Shown here piece after piece: positions 1-11,076 of a stretch of 64,000 nt of DNA. Numbering within the stretch: position 1 is the first letter of the stretch; every line of letters starts with the position of its first letter. Source of the DNA: Hygrophila difformis (Eukaryota > Streptophyta > Magnoliopsida > Lamiales > Acanthaceae); contig JAOANR010000008.1 of the NCBI GenBank assembly GCA_030278955.1, positions 44,810,055 to 44,874,054 on the forward strand, read 5' to 3'. The notes beneath the pieces were generated by a model that saw nothing but the letters and a program-made list of their open reading frames with translations, ran no database searches and was not told where the DNA came from. The position numbers and the translations under genes are program-made.

Positions 1-622
1 TAACTTCGTCTCTTTCTTTCCTACACCCCGAATCGGATCTAGAATGAAGAACCCGACGAACGGAGGAGATAAACGGTGGACTGGAAGCCACGCCTCCGAA
101 TCGACGAACCCGGACCACTGTAAATCTGTAAGTTAACACTTACATGGTTTTGGGAGTAATTAAAACACTTTAATCTAAAGGTTTAACCAAGAATTCGAAA
201 ATCTGTCAACACGAAATCTTTACCGGCGCAGCGTTTTTGCACGATTTTTCCGAACCCATAAAATTCTTCAAACGAGAAAACTTATGTAACACCCCGGATT
301 TGATCACCCAGGCCAGGGCATTACCGCCACACCTTTCTAAACAAGACACGAACCAAGTCGAGCTTATTCAGAAAGATGCTAAGGCTAAGTTGTACCAAAT
401 TTTCAAAACAATTTAAAATCCATTCAATATGCCCGAAGTAAAATCAATTCAGAGTATCACATGCATAAAAATAAATAATAACAGTGCGGAAGCAAAATAG
501 GGCCAAACAGACGGCCAAAACCAAAGTTCAATGTTCCAAGTCCAATACGAGAAATTTAAAATAAATTTAATGCGACAAGTCCTTTCTTCGAAAAATCCCA
601 TCCCGTAGTGCCATGACTTACT

Positions 623-668
623 CTGCGAAAAATGGAAAACAACAAATTTATCAGTACAAACGGTACTG
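623..668 (-). promoter_or_regulatory. Branch-point hairpin and 3' splice acceptor in S1
   Basis: On the minus strand CAGTAC (668-663), a 5-nt loop and GTACTG (657-652) form a perfect 6-bp stem. The 3' arm runs into the branch-point-like CTGAT, followed by a T-rich tract and CAG at 623. A matching donor CTAG/GTAAGG lies at 2120, giving a putative intron of about 1.5 kb. The same arrangement recurs in every other Ty3-type LTR of the window with different stem sequences. Confidence 0.5.
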
Positions 669-828
669 CGTAAGTTAATGCATAGCATGACAAACCTTAA
701 AGTTTTTAGAAGAGTAATAAAAAGATGGAATTTTAATATTTAAAAATAAACGAGAAAATAATTTACGGCAATTTTCCACTTTACCAATTACACCAATACC
801 AATGCTCATTTTGATCGAGGACATCCAA

Positions 829-944
829 AAATTACCCGCTTGGGCACTTATGTCCACAAGCCGCCGGTATCAACGATCCTGGGCCTAAGCCGTTTAAGAT
901 CAAATTACCCGCTTGGGCGCTTATGTCCACAAGCCGACGGTATC
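829..944 (-). repeat. Duplicated 43-bp hairpin unit in S1
   Basis: Two near-identical copies (829-871 and 902-944, 73 bp apart) each contain GCTTG and CAAGC arms around a spacer with TTATGTCC, plus outer ACC/GGT complementarity. They lie inside the predicted LTR intron, just upstream (in LTR sense) of the branch-point hairpin, the position occupied by the hairpin array in elements B and C. Confidence 0.55.
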
Positions 945-2569
945 CACAATGTGAGAGTAGCGGACCCTATACAGACACACTCCGGAGCCCTAGGTAACCC
1001 ATACGGATACACCTAGGAGTATAGACTCATACAAACACGCAACATAATTTCCTTGGCGCCGTTTTGGCCACCAAAAAGAGGGGGCGGCCAAACGAGCCCA
1101 CGCCAAGTGCACTTACCCTCCAAAGTTGGGCATCTAACTCGATCAAAACTCACAAAGTTTCAAAATTCACATTTTTAATCATTACAAAACATATTTACAT
1201 TTCCAGAATTCATAATATTCCCAAAAGAGTAGCAATTGACTCATAAATCATCACAACGCACGAAAACAAGTTTACTGGTAAAGAACTCACCGTAGCAGTT
1301 TTCAAATTCACACTAGGAACTGTAGTAAAACTTTTTAGAAAATTCTGAAAATTTTACAGGTACTAGGAGACATCAAAATAAGCGTTTTTCTCAGAAATAG
1401 GCCTTAGCAAATTCGGATTCTAAGTAGCCTAAAAAAAATCATTACAGAAACTCATATTTCAAAGGGTGCAGAAATCACTGTTCACTCGACCACAGTTCCT
1501 TTAAAAATCCATAACAATTCGAAGAATGATCCAAAAATTCTGAAATTTCACAGGGATAAACTAGACACATAGATGAACAATTTTCATGAAGAAACTAACC
1601 ATCAAAAACGATCGTAACTAGGAGTAATACGGACTACAAAACTGGTTATACTATGAAACGAAATCTGTCATCATGAACTCAGAAAATACCAGATGCTTTT
1701 TCGATGCCCAAATCATGTCCAGAAATTATGAAAATTTATAGAGATCATCGTTAAAGTGTTAGGAACATTTTTCATTTAGAAAAGTTTTCCCAAAAACGAA
1801 CGGATCTAGACGAACAAAGAGGAACAAAAGAAACTAACCTATAGAAACCCTAAATCACAGATTTGACAAGAGATAGAATTCGAGTTGTTTCTCCATGAAT
1901 ACTCAACCAAAAACTATAAAATTTGAAAGGCACAACACTAACTTACTTTAGAAGAGATTGGAATCAAGATTCGCCTTGGTTGGATCTCCAAATTCGTCCG
2001 GAACAGCCTACTCTTCCAAAGTTCTACCGAATGAATCCTATATTGAGAGTTGAAGGAAAATACTAGGTGTTAGGGCTTGCTAATCGAATCAAGGGCAAGG
2101 AGTTGGATCGGGAACCTTACCTAGACGTAGGAGAGTAGGTTTGCAACCTTCAACTCGACCAAGGCCCTAAGAACAAGATGAACAACTCTCACCAACTCAC
2201 AAACACTCAAGAGAAATCTGATTTTCGGATTAGGTGTTTGGTGGGATGTTTAGACTGATTTTTGGATAGATTATGGAGAGAATGCAGTCCCAATGGGTAC
2301 CTTAATGTACCTGGGAAAACCACAAACGATTTATGATGGTCTAGCTCGAAGTTGGAGCCACCAAACTCTATCCAATCCCCCCTACACAACCAAGGTTCAT
2401 CTTATCCACCAAGTTCATGAATCCTCCCCACTTCCAACTATGTGGGTGCTCTAGAAGCTTCTAGGTTCGTCCAAAAGGAGTCCCAATACACCCCCAATGT
2501 CTGAGACAAGCTTGTGGCTCGATTCCATGAACCAAGCTCGACTTAATGACTCCAAAATGCATGAAACGC

Positions 2570-2651
2570 GTAGCAGCGTTTCAAAACGCTGCTACTGGGG
2601 TGGCGGTGGCGCGCCGGTGGCGCGCCACCGCGCGGCCACCGCGCCACCCCA
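2570..2651. repeat. Two adjacent inverted repeats in the 5' part of S1
   Basis: GTAGCAGCGTTT (2570-2581) and its exact reverse complement (2584-2595) are separated by only 2 bases. Immediately next to it is a very GC-rich imperfect palindrome (about 2597-2651) centred on the perfect palindrome GGTGGCGCGCCACC. This could extrude as a cruciform or form RNA hairpins. GC-rich blocks also occur at comparable promoter-proximal places in the A, B and C LTRs. Confidence 0.7.
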
Positions 2652-4021
2652 GGCTGCGGCCAAAAATTTTTATTTTTTTTATGATTTTTAATCTCTAAAA
2701 ATCATACATGGATTATCCATGATTGTTGGATAATCCGATAACTCTCTTCGAGTTGTTATCGACCGAAAAATGTTTAATTCCGCTCTCCCAGAATTATTTC
2801 GGTTGCGATAGTTAAATCCAATTAATTAATCCAATTAATTAATTTTCTGATTTAATACTCGATGTTGATTTCTCGGGTATTACAACTTAAAACACGAAAA
2901 ATGTTCCTAAGGCTTAGATCTATCTTTTGTAAAATTTTCAGAATTTTTCGTGATGTTTTGATAAATGAAATTGACCCGGAACCGGACTGTTTTAATTTGA
3001 ATCTTGAATTTCTTCACAGAACTTAGGTCCGAACTTGTAGGCATTTTTGACATTAGTTCTAAGAGGATTCAGAACTTTAGCCGAACATCAAAGTTGTAGA
3101 TAATTGTCTTAGGTATCTCTCTGTAAAAGTTCATCAAATTTGAAGTTCAATTGCTATGGTAGATCTTGAAATTTTGAAACTGCTGTGCAGAGAATTTGGA
3201 CAGATTATTATCCTGTTAAAAGTTGACGTTTTTCTCTTAATTCCGTATCTCGGATCGAAACACTTAAAACATGAAACTTGTTCATCTCTGTGTTTTCGAG
3301 TCACTGGTAAAATTTTAGAATTTTCGGACATAAATCTGATTTTTAATGAATTTTAGAGTAAACAGTGGTGTACCGGAGTCAAATCTTGATATCTTGTTGA
3401 AACGGTGAAATTAGCCTTTAAGGTTAAAACGAGTCGAAATCTCTTTTTAAATACATTAAGTGGAATCAGAATTTTGGAAATAAATCCCCTTACAAACTTG
3501 ATCAATTAAAATTAGGGGTGAGTGCTCTGCAGGGTGCCCCCTAACTATTCACTACGTGCCTTTATGGACGATAGTGACCCCGCGCGAAAATTACATTGCC
3601 AAAACGGCATGAGAAAAGGGCCTACACTCTCGAGAATATCCACATGGGTTTCCCGAGGCTCCGGAGTGGTACTGGGTATGGTGGATACGGCTGTGGCCGC
3701 CGAGCTACCGGCTAAATTTGACGAGATTGCATTGCAATCGTGAAATAGTTGAAATTGTTAAATCTTGGGTGTAAGGGGGAATTAAATTAAATTATTTTTA
3801 TTGTCCATTTAAATTTATTTAAATGCTTTATTTAAATCAATTATGGTCTTTATTTTAAATCAAGTGAAATGTGTTGTTAAATAGAGCCATGAATTAAATT
3901 GTGCAAATTAGTTAGTTAGTCGAATTAAATTAAACTATATGTGATTTATTATTATCATGTTTTCATTAAATGTTAAGTAAATGGCTTTTAAACCCTACGA
4001 TCATGTCTGTGTTAACTTACT

Positions 4022-4066
4022 CAGCAAGTTGTGCTGACCAAACCATTTATTTCCTTTTTCTTACAG
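4022..4066 (+). promoter_or_regulatory. Branch-point hairpin and acceptor in 5' LTR of A
   Basis: CAGCA (4022-4026) pairs with TGCTG (4032-4036). The second arm overlaps the branch-like CTGAC (4034-4038), followed by a pyrimidine-rich tract and ACAG at 4063-4066. The adenosine-to-AG distance is about 29 nt, normal for a plant 3' splice site. It is preceded by the conserved AACTTACT. Confidence 0.55.
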
Positions 4067-4421
4067 AGTATGTGGAATGAACATGTGCACGTACATGCAT
4101 GGGATTTTGGGAAACTTTATTTTTAAAATTATTGCATTAGACTATAGTATGAACGGGCCTTTTTAACCCGTGCTTTGGCCATGTTGGCCCTATTTACATT
4201 TCCCGCTGCAAAACTTATACTCTGATATTGTTTTCCGCTGCATTATGATATTATTTTCGAACTTATATTGTATGGGCTGTTTTTTAATGTTTTTAAATAT
4301 TTTAAATTCTGCAATACCTAGCCTTGCATCTCTTTAGTAAGCTCGGAGAAACCGTATCTTGCTAGGGAGGTGTGGCGGTGACATCCCGACCTGGGTGACC
4401 AAAAACCGGGGTGTTACAAGT

Positions 4422-4433
4422 TGGTATCAGAGC
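4422..4433 (+). promoter_or_regulatory. Primer binding site of A (tRNA-iMet)
   Basis: TGGTATCAGAGC, three bases after the LTR end, is the standard complement of the 3' end of plant initiator methionine tRNA used to prime minus-strand synthesis. Confidence 0.95.
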
Positions 4434-4760
4434 CCGGCTATTATTTTTAAACTACTATTTTTAAACCATTATTATTTTTGAATTACTATTACTATTATTA
4501 TTATTTTTAAGTGTGCACTAGCATTTGACTACTATTTTAAATTTTAAAGTATTATTTCCATGTAATAAATTTTTGTTTTTAAAAGCCATGGGAATTAGAA
4601 AAAAAATATATATATATATACCGTGCATGAATTATTTTTGGGGGGAATCATCATTTGCATTTGCATATTGCATTTCCTTTATTTGGAGAACTTAGAATCT
4701 TGGCGAATTTTAACTTAGAATGTTGGCGAATTTTTAACTTAGATCTTTTGCTTGCGCTAG

Positions 4761-5087
4761 ATGGCTAGTCAAGATATGATGAACTTGATGATCAAAATGA
4801 TGAACGCTCACTTCGACTCCCAACAAACCATAGAACAAATGAAACATCGTATAGCTCACCTGGAGGCAAATCTGCACCACATGGGTAACTTAAGAGAGAC
4901 GGACCACCACCGCATAAACCAACTCGAACGCCAAGTCCAAACCCTCACTACATAAAACCTAATATTGAAGGAACACGTTGATGCTCACGGGGAGGACTTG
5001 AACCACATCTTTGACGACCTATTGTCGCCGAGTTCGGAGGAGGAAGACCCGGAGGAGGATCCCGCTACCCGGCCGGAGGACGCTTAG
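4761..5087 (+). pseudogene. Leader ORF of A, coiled-coil, upstream of gag
   Basis: An ATG at 4761 opens a 64-codon frame to TAA at 4953-4955; the same frame then continues without further stops to TAG at 5085-5087. The readthrough frame has a heptad-like hydrophobic/charged N-terminal half (residues about 5-62, motif HHMGNLRE) and a very acidic tail rich in E, D and P (SSEEEDPEEDP). Elements B and C carry a homologous frame in the same place, between primer site and gag. The family is not one I recognise. The single stop at a different place from those in B and C suggests the ancestral frame was whole. Unrelated function is possible; low-complexity bias is an alternative. Confidence 0.6.
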
Positions 5088-5423
5088 AGGCGATATGGAA
5101 CTCTATTATTAGTAAACACTATTTTGCTAGTAAAATATTTCTACTTTTGTATACCTTCTCGCTTGTACTAAAAATTTCTTTTAAGGAAATAAAATGCCCG
5201 ATTTATTTATAATAAATCGAAAAAAAATCTGAACAGACCTGTCCGACACCAAAAAAAAAATGAAATAAAATAGAATAAAATAAAACAAAACCCAGAATCG
5301 TACGTCGCTTCATAGTTCAATCGAGCACCACGTGCGAAATTACAAACACATACACATTTATAAAAAAATTGTTTAGACTATATGTTAATTTCACAAGTCC
5401 TAATCCACACTAATTGTAACAGA

Positions 5424-8400
5424 ATGGCACCTAGAGGAAGAGCAAGAACTCAGCCCGCTCCACAAACTACTACTAAAGTACCACCTAATGTCACGGAACC
5501 GGTAGAAGAACAACACCAAGGTGCGCAGGACGCCCCCGCACCGAACAATGTGGGCGATCGTCTTCGGACGTTAGAGGAAATTTTGATTGCGCTAGGGAAC
5601 GCGGAAGTCAATCAGGGTCAAGCTGCGGCGGTACCTCCGCCCCAAGCTCGTCCTGACTATCTGGCGATGGTGAATCCTTACCAGCCGCCCCACTATGCTG
5701 GTGAGGAGGATCCAGCAAAACCGGAGGAATGGATCCGGACTTTTGACAAGCTTCTGGGGGCGGTCAAGTGTCCGGAAGGAGAGAGAGTGCACGTCGCTTC
5801 GTACTACTTGGGAGGCGAAGCGGATGACTGGTGGCAGGCGACTCAAGCGAAACTGCAAGAAGATGAAGAGCCCTACTCGTGGGCGGAAATGATGGAGCTG
5901 CTCAGGGATAGATTCTACCCCTTGAGTACTAAAACAGCGATGTACGAGGAGTTTCTGTCGCTGAGGCAAGGAAGTCAGACCGTGCAAGAGTACTACACTC
6001 GGTTCAAGGGGCTTGTGAGATTCGCACCAAGACTAGTACCCACGGACGCGGAGAAAGCTCAAAAATTCGAGATGGGACTGAACCTGGCAGTGCGCGAGGT
6101 GATCACAGGGGTACACTACCCTGATCTTCAAGCCGTGTATGACCGCGTTGTGGCAGTGGCGCGGGTACAACAACTGAAAAGGAGAGTGAGTGGGGAGTCC
6201 AGCCGGGGTCCCCAAGACAAGAGGAACAAGGACGCGAGAGGTGAGAACAATGCGGGAAGGAATGAGCAACGTAGAGGGTCGAATAGGCCACAGCAAACCA
6301 ACAATGGAAGGAGGTTTAACCAAGAAGAACCGGTACCACCCTGTCCGAGGTGTGGGCGACCCCATCTGACGAGGGTATGCCCTCAACAGGGGGCATGCTT
6401 TCGGTGTGGTCGCATGGGCCACATACGTCGGGAGTGCCGAACAAGGATTAAAAACATAACGAAAAGGGAAGACTTGGTCACGGGGCAGGGACAGCCTCAA
6501 AATCAAAACGAACGGAACGACAATAATAAGGGGTATAGACCCCCTCAAAACCAATTTAGGCAACCGAATCAGAATCAGAACCAACGTCCTCAACCACCTC
6601 AGAACCAAAATCAACAGCAAGATCAGCAGCCAAATTCGAATCAGCAAGGCAACCAAGGACGCCCTATGGGGAGGCTTAACGTGGTTAACCAAGCGGACGT
6701 GCCTGCGCAAGGAGAAGTGATGGCAGGTACATTTCATGTCTTGAATACAACCCTTAGAGTTTTATTTGATTCTGGAGCTAGTTGCTCAATCATAGCATCA
6801 CGAATAGTGCCTGAGTTAGATCTACCTAAGTGCGAGATAATTAGCTTAGGAATTCAATTGCCTTCAGGAGAAGTAGTAGCTTGCTCTAAACGATATAACG
6901 GAATTCCTATAGTGATCAAGAATGTAGAATTCTTCGCAAACTTAGTAGAATTTAACTTAAGGGACTTTGACATTATATTGGGGATGGACTGGCTGTCCCA
7001 GTATAAAGCGGTGATGGAATACCAGAAGCAAAAGATCACCCTGTCAAAAAGTAGGGGAAAGAGAGTTATCTTTTACTCTCAGCCCCCTAAGAGGAGCAAC
7101 AAAATCGTTAGTGCCATCAAACTAAGTAACTTGATGCGTAAGGGGTATAGATTATATGCGTGCTACGTTCATAACCTTGAGGCGGAAGAGAGCAAGGTTG
7201 GCAGCATTCTAGTGGTAAGAGAATACCCGGACGTGTTTCCTGAAGACGTTCCGGGCATGCCACCTGAGCGAGATCTTAAATTCACTATAGATCTCATTCC
7301 GGGAACCGAGCCTGTCTCAAAAGCTCCATACCGGATGGCACCATTGGAAATGAAGGAGTTAAAGGAACAACTCGAGGAGCTGTTAGGAAAAGGATACATA
7401 AGACCGAGTACTTCCCCCTGGGGAGCACCGGTTTTGTTCGTCAAGAAGAAAGACGGAGGATTACGTCTTTGTATAGATTATCGGGGACTGAACCAAGTGA
7501 CGATTAAGAATAAGTACCCATTGTCGAGAATTGAGGATCTGTTTGATCAACTGAAGGGAGCTTCAGTATTCTCGAAGATCGACTTGCAATCTGGGTATCA
7601 CCAATTGAGGATCGCCGAGAAAGACATTCCGAAGACGGCGTTTCGAACTTGATATGGCCACTACGAGTTCCCAGTGTTATCCTTTGGGTTAAAATATGCT
7701 CCAGCAATGTTCATGAACATCATGAACAATGTGTTTAGAGAATTGTTAGATCAGTGCGTCGTGGTGTTCATCGATGACATCCTGATCTACTCGAAGAGCG
7801 ATGAGGAGCATGCCCAACACTTACATCAAGTGTTAGGGATCTTGCGAAAGAACCAACTATACGGCAAGTTGTCCAAATGCGATTTTTGGTTGAAGAAGGT
7901 AGCATTTCTTGGACATATAGTATCCGCTAATGGAGTCTCAGTGGATCCGGCAAAAGTTTCTGCCGTGACAGGGTGGGCATCGCTGACAAGTCCGATGGAA
8001 ATAAGGAGTTTCCTTGGATTGGCTGGATACTATAGACGTTTTGTGAAGGATTTTTCGAAAATCGCACGCCCTTTAACCCAGCTACTGAAGAAAGGAGTCA
8101 AATATGAGTGGACAGAGGCATGTGAGGCTGCGTTTCCAAAGTTGAAGAAACGACTCACAACGACACCCGTATTGACGCTACCATCAGAGAATGGTGACTT
8201 CGAAGTCTACAGCGATGTTTCGAAGGAAGGTTTAGGTTGTGTCTTGATGCAAGACTCAAGGGTCGTTGCATACGCATCACGCCAACTGAAACCTCACGAG
8301 GAGAATTACCCGACACACGACCTGGAGTTGGCAGCGGTCGTTTTCGCTCTAAAGATATGGAGACATTATCTTTACGGGCGAAAGTGTCGAATGTTCACCG

Positions 8401-10133
8401 ACCACAAGAGCTTGAAATATATATTCACTCAGAAGGAGTTGAATTTAAGACAGTGAAGGTGGTTGGAACTTATTAAAGACTACGATTTGGAGATATCCTA
8501 CCACGAAGGGAAGGCGAATGTAGTAGCCGATGCCCTAAGCCGGAAAACCCAACACGTGACAAACTCGTTGGTAATTCCGCCGGCATTGTACATGGATTTG
8601 GCGAGATTGGATGTGGAACTTGTGCATCCGGGCACAGTGAGTGAAACGATCAACGCCATGGTCGTAGAAACTCCAATATTGGACGAGATTAAGCTCGCTC
8701 AACCGGGCGATGCGAAACTCGAGAAGATAAAGGCGTATATTGCCGAGGGAAAGGCACTAGGATTTGCTATCCACAAAGATGGAAGCATTCGCTTCAAGGG
8801 GAGATGGTGCGTGCCCCAGAAGTGTGCCGAGTTGAAGCAAAGGTTGATGGAGGAAGGACATAACACGCCCTATTCTTTGCATCCCGGAGGTGACAAACTT
8901 TACAAAGATCTGAAGAAGGTCTATTGGTGGCCGGGAATGAAGAAGGAAGTAGCAGACTTCGTGGCGAAATGCCTCACCTGCCAAAGGGTTAAGGCAGTGA
9001 GACATAAACCCTTAGGGTTGATGCAACCACTAGAGATTCCAAGTTGGAAGTGGGATAGCATCTCAATGGACTTTGTCTCGGGATTACCCCGATCACCTAA
9101 AGGCATGAACAAGATTTGGGTGATTGTGGATAGGCTAACGAAGACAGCCATATTTATCCCGATGAAGGACACGTGGACTATGGACCAATTGGCTCGAGCC
9201 TACGTTGATAATGTGGTACGAAGACATGGAGTACCACATGACATCATTTCTGACAGAGACAGTAGATTTGTCTCTCATTTTTGGACGGAGTTACAAAAAG
9301 CTCTCGGTACTCAAATTAAAATGAGCACCGCATTCCACCCGATGACGGATGGACAAACCGAGAGAACAATCCAAACACTAGAAGACATGCGGAGAGCATG
9401 TGTGTTGGAATTTAAGGGAAATTGGGAGACTCATTTACCCTTAATTGACTTTTCCTATAACAATAGCTACCATGCTAGCATTGGCATGGCACCTTTCGAG
9501 GCGTTGTATGGACGAAAGTGCCGAAGCCCGTTGAGCTGGGAAGAAAACGATAAGTCTGTGGTAGTAGGGCCACAACTTGTCGAAGAAATGGCTCAACAAA
9601 TAAAGGTGATTCAAGGGAAAATGAAAGCCGCTCAAGACCGTCAAAAGGGTTATGCTGACGTGAGACGACGAGACCTAGAATTTCAAGTGGGAGATAGGGT
9701 CATGCTAAAGATATCACCCATGAAGGGGGTGATGCGCTTTGGCAAACGAGGAAAATTGAGTCCTCGATACATAGGACCTTACGAAATTCTAGAACGAGTC
9801 GGAAATTTGGCCTACCGACTGGCTTTACCGCCACAATTAGACCGAGTTCATAATGTCTTCCATGTTTCACAACTAAAGAAATATGTGCCGGACCCGACAC
9901 ATGTACTTCAGCCGGAAGTGATCGAACTCGATGACGATCTGACTTACGAAGAAGTCCTAGTGCGAATTCTAGACGTTAAGGAGCGAGTAACGAGGAATAA
10001 GACCGTCAAGATGGTCAAGGTCCTTTGGTCAAACCATGAAAGTGAAACGGCGACTTGGGAATTAGAATCCGACATGAGAGAGCGATACCCGACACTTTTC
10101 CAAACCGACACCGACACAGTTATGGGGACATAA
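5424..10133 (+). pseudogene. gag-pol: gag-pol of element A, two in-frame stops
   Basis: One frame runs from ATG 5424 (MAPRGR start shared with B and C; an earlier in-frame ATG at 5382 is not shared) to TAA 10131-10133. It is broken only by TGA at 7650-7652 (an arginine codon elsewhere) and TGA at 8454-8456. Visible domains are: retrotransposon capsid (about residues 85-245); two zinc knuckles (from about 307 and 325, CFRCGRMGH); aspartic protease LFDSGAS (about 447); RT from about 635 with VFIDDIL near 781; RNase H around 925; integrase with HHCC (HPGG...CLTC) and D,D,E residues in SMDF, SDRD and QTER; and a chromodomain-like tail (about 9955-10085). It would make virus-like particles and copy and integrate the element. 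No gag/pol frameshift is needed, as is usual for these elements. Confidence 0.93.
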
Positions 10134-10157
10134 CTGCAATCTTAAGGGACGAGAGGA
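10117..10157 (+). promoter_or_regulatory. Pol-stop hairpin and upstream polypurine tract (PPT1) of A
   Basis: CAGTTATG (10117-10124) pairs perfectly with CATAACTG (10129-10136) around GGGA; the pol stop codon TAA is inside the 3' arm. The purine-rich TTAAGGGACGAGAGGA (10142-10157) follows and abuts the LTR start TGTCATACCC at 10158. The same hairpin precedes the tract in B and C, and D has a compensated version. Confidence 0.75.
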
Positions 10158-10349
10158 TGTCATACCCGTGTTTTTTTCGTGTTTTGGTGCACTGTTGCAA
10201 ACAAACAAATAAATTCAAATTGTTTTGAACTACGTTATGGCTTGATCCCTTCACAGGGTACGTAGGCAGCTTAGAAGTTTTAATTCTAAGTTCAGTCACA
10301 AAATAATAAAACAAACAAAAAGACCTTAGCACGAGAAAAGCCGAAACAC

Positions 10350-10390
10350 AACTTCGAGGACGAAGTTGATTCTTAAGGAGGGTAGACTGT
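10350..10390 (+). promoter_or_regulatory. Second hairpin-polypurine module (PPT2 relic) inside the A LTR
   Basis: AACTTCG and CGAAGTT form a perfect 7-bp stem around AGGA (10350-10367). It is followed by TTCTTAAGGAGGGTAGAC and then TGTAATACCCGAG at 10388, which looks exactly like a polypurine tract and LTR start although it now lies 230 bp inside the LTR. Element C uses the homologous site as its real LTR boundary. Confidence 0.7.
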
Positions 10391-10928
10391 AATACCCGAG
10401 AATTTTGCAACATAAAACAAATAATTAAATAAATAAATAAATAATAAATAAATACACTAAATAAATAAAGAGAAAAAAAGAAATGAGAAATGAAATCTAA
10501 TCTAAAAAGGAATTAAAGTTCCAAGACTCAAGACAATTTAACCGAATAAATTGTACACCGAAACTCGACACCAATGGATTCGAGAACTCTAGTCCAAACA
10601 TAAATTTAGACCCGAATAAAATGACGATAGGAAATAGGAGCCCGAAGATACCCCGGAAATCGGAATCGGAGAACATAGAGGTTAGAAGTCCGAAAGAGAG
10701 GAGGAAATGCCCGACGGATCGCACGACCCGCCCGGACCGGAGTCCAGGCGGCAGCCGCGCGGTGGCCGCGTGTGTTTGGCTAAACGGCGCGCCACGGCCG
10801 CGCCAGCGGACAGATTCGCCCGTTGCGAGATTTACTCGCCCGAATCCGGATTTTCCGACTTCGGTTGTATTCCTTTCGGCTCAAGACTCACCTAGGCCGA
10901 CCTTGGACGTCCCTAGGTCGTGCCTATC

Positions 10929-10936
10929 TATAAATA
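10929..10936 (+). promoter_or_regulatory. TATA box in the 3' LTR of A
   Basis: TATAAATA lies about 150 bp before the predicted splice donor at 11077. It is conserved in S2 at 51040-51047. It is the likely LTR promoter, with transcription starting about 30 bp downstream. Confidence 0.65.
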
Positions 10937-11076
10937 ACACCTCTTGTCAGCCCCGAACACTTTTCAAAACCCTACAACTCTCTATACGTTCGAAAACCCT
11001 AATCCCGGAGTCGTCGGAGGCACGAAACCAAGGCGAGGACTGTTTTGGACGAATCCGGAAGTCTTCTATCATCGTG

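Larger units (their letters stand above)
285..2884 (-). mobile_element. Solo LTR S1 (2600 bp) nested in the 5' LTR of A
   Basis: In its own (minus) orientation the repeat begins TGTAATACCCGAGA at 2884 and ends GGGGTGTTACA at 285. It is flanked by the 5-bp target duplication ACTTA (280-284 and 2885-2889). The interrupted sequence is continuous in the 3' LTR of A near 11401, which proves an insertion. No internal gag or pol remains, so it is a solo LTR left by LTR-LTR recombination. It belongs to a different family from A, B and C but ends in the same motifs. It contains a duplicated hairpin unit (829-944), a strong inverted repeat (2570-2651), a possible splice donor at 2120 and a branch-point hairpin/acceptor at 623-668. 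Confidence 0.9.
1..4418 (+). repeat. 5' LTR of element A (left part missing, interrupted by S1)
   Basis: The segment aligns by eye with the 3' LTR of A: window base 1 corresponds to about 11124 in the 3' copy, so roughly 970 bp of this LTR lie left of the window. Removing the 2600-bp solo LTR S1 and its duplicated 5 bases leaves about 1.8 kb of LTR sequence. It ends in GGGGTGTTACA at 4418, directly before the primer binding site. The part from 1 to about 4066 would be intron in the splicing model described for 11077-12582; the hairpin, branch point and acceptor are at 4022-4066. Confidence 0.9.

Noticed and set aside
5382..5423. Upstream in-frame ATG for gag-pol of A
   Set aside because: B and C share a start at MAPRGR, and the 14 extra codons are not conserved.
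5592..6737. Antisense frames over gag of A
   Set aside because: They are shadows of the gag reading frame with no independent support.
10388..10390. TGTAATACCC at 10388 as the start of the 3' LTR of A
   Set aside because: Solo LTR S2 shows, by its GTCAG duplication, that this family's LTR starts at TGTCATACCC (10158 here); 10388 is an internal relic.
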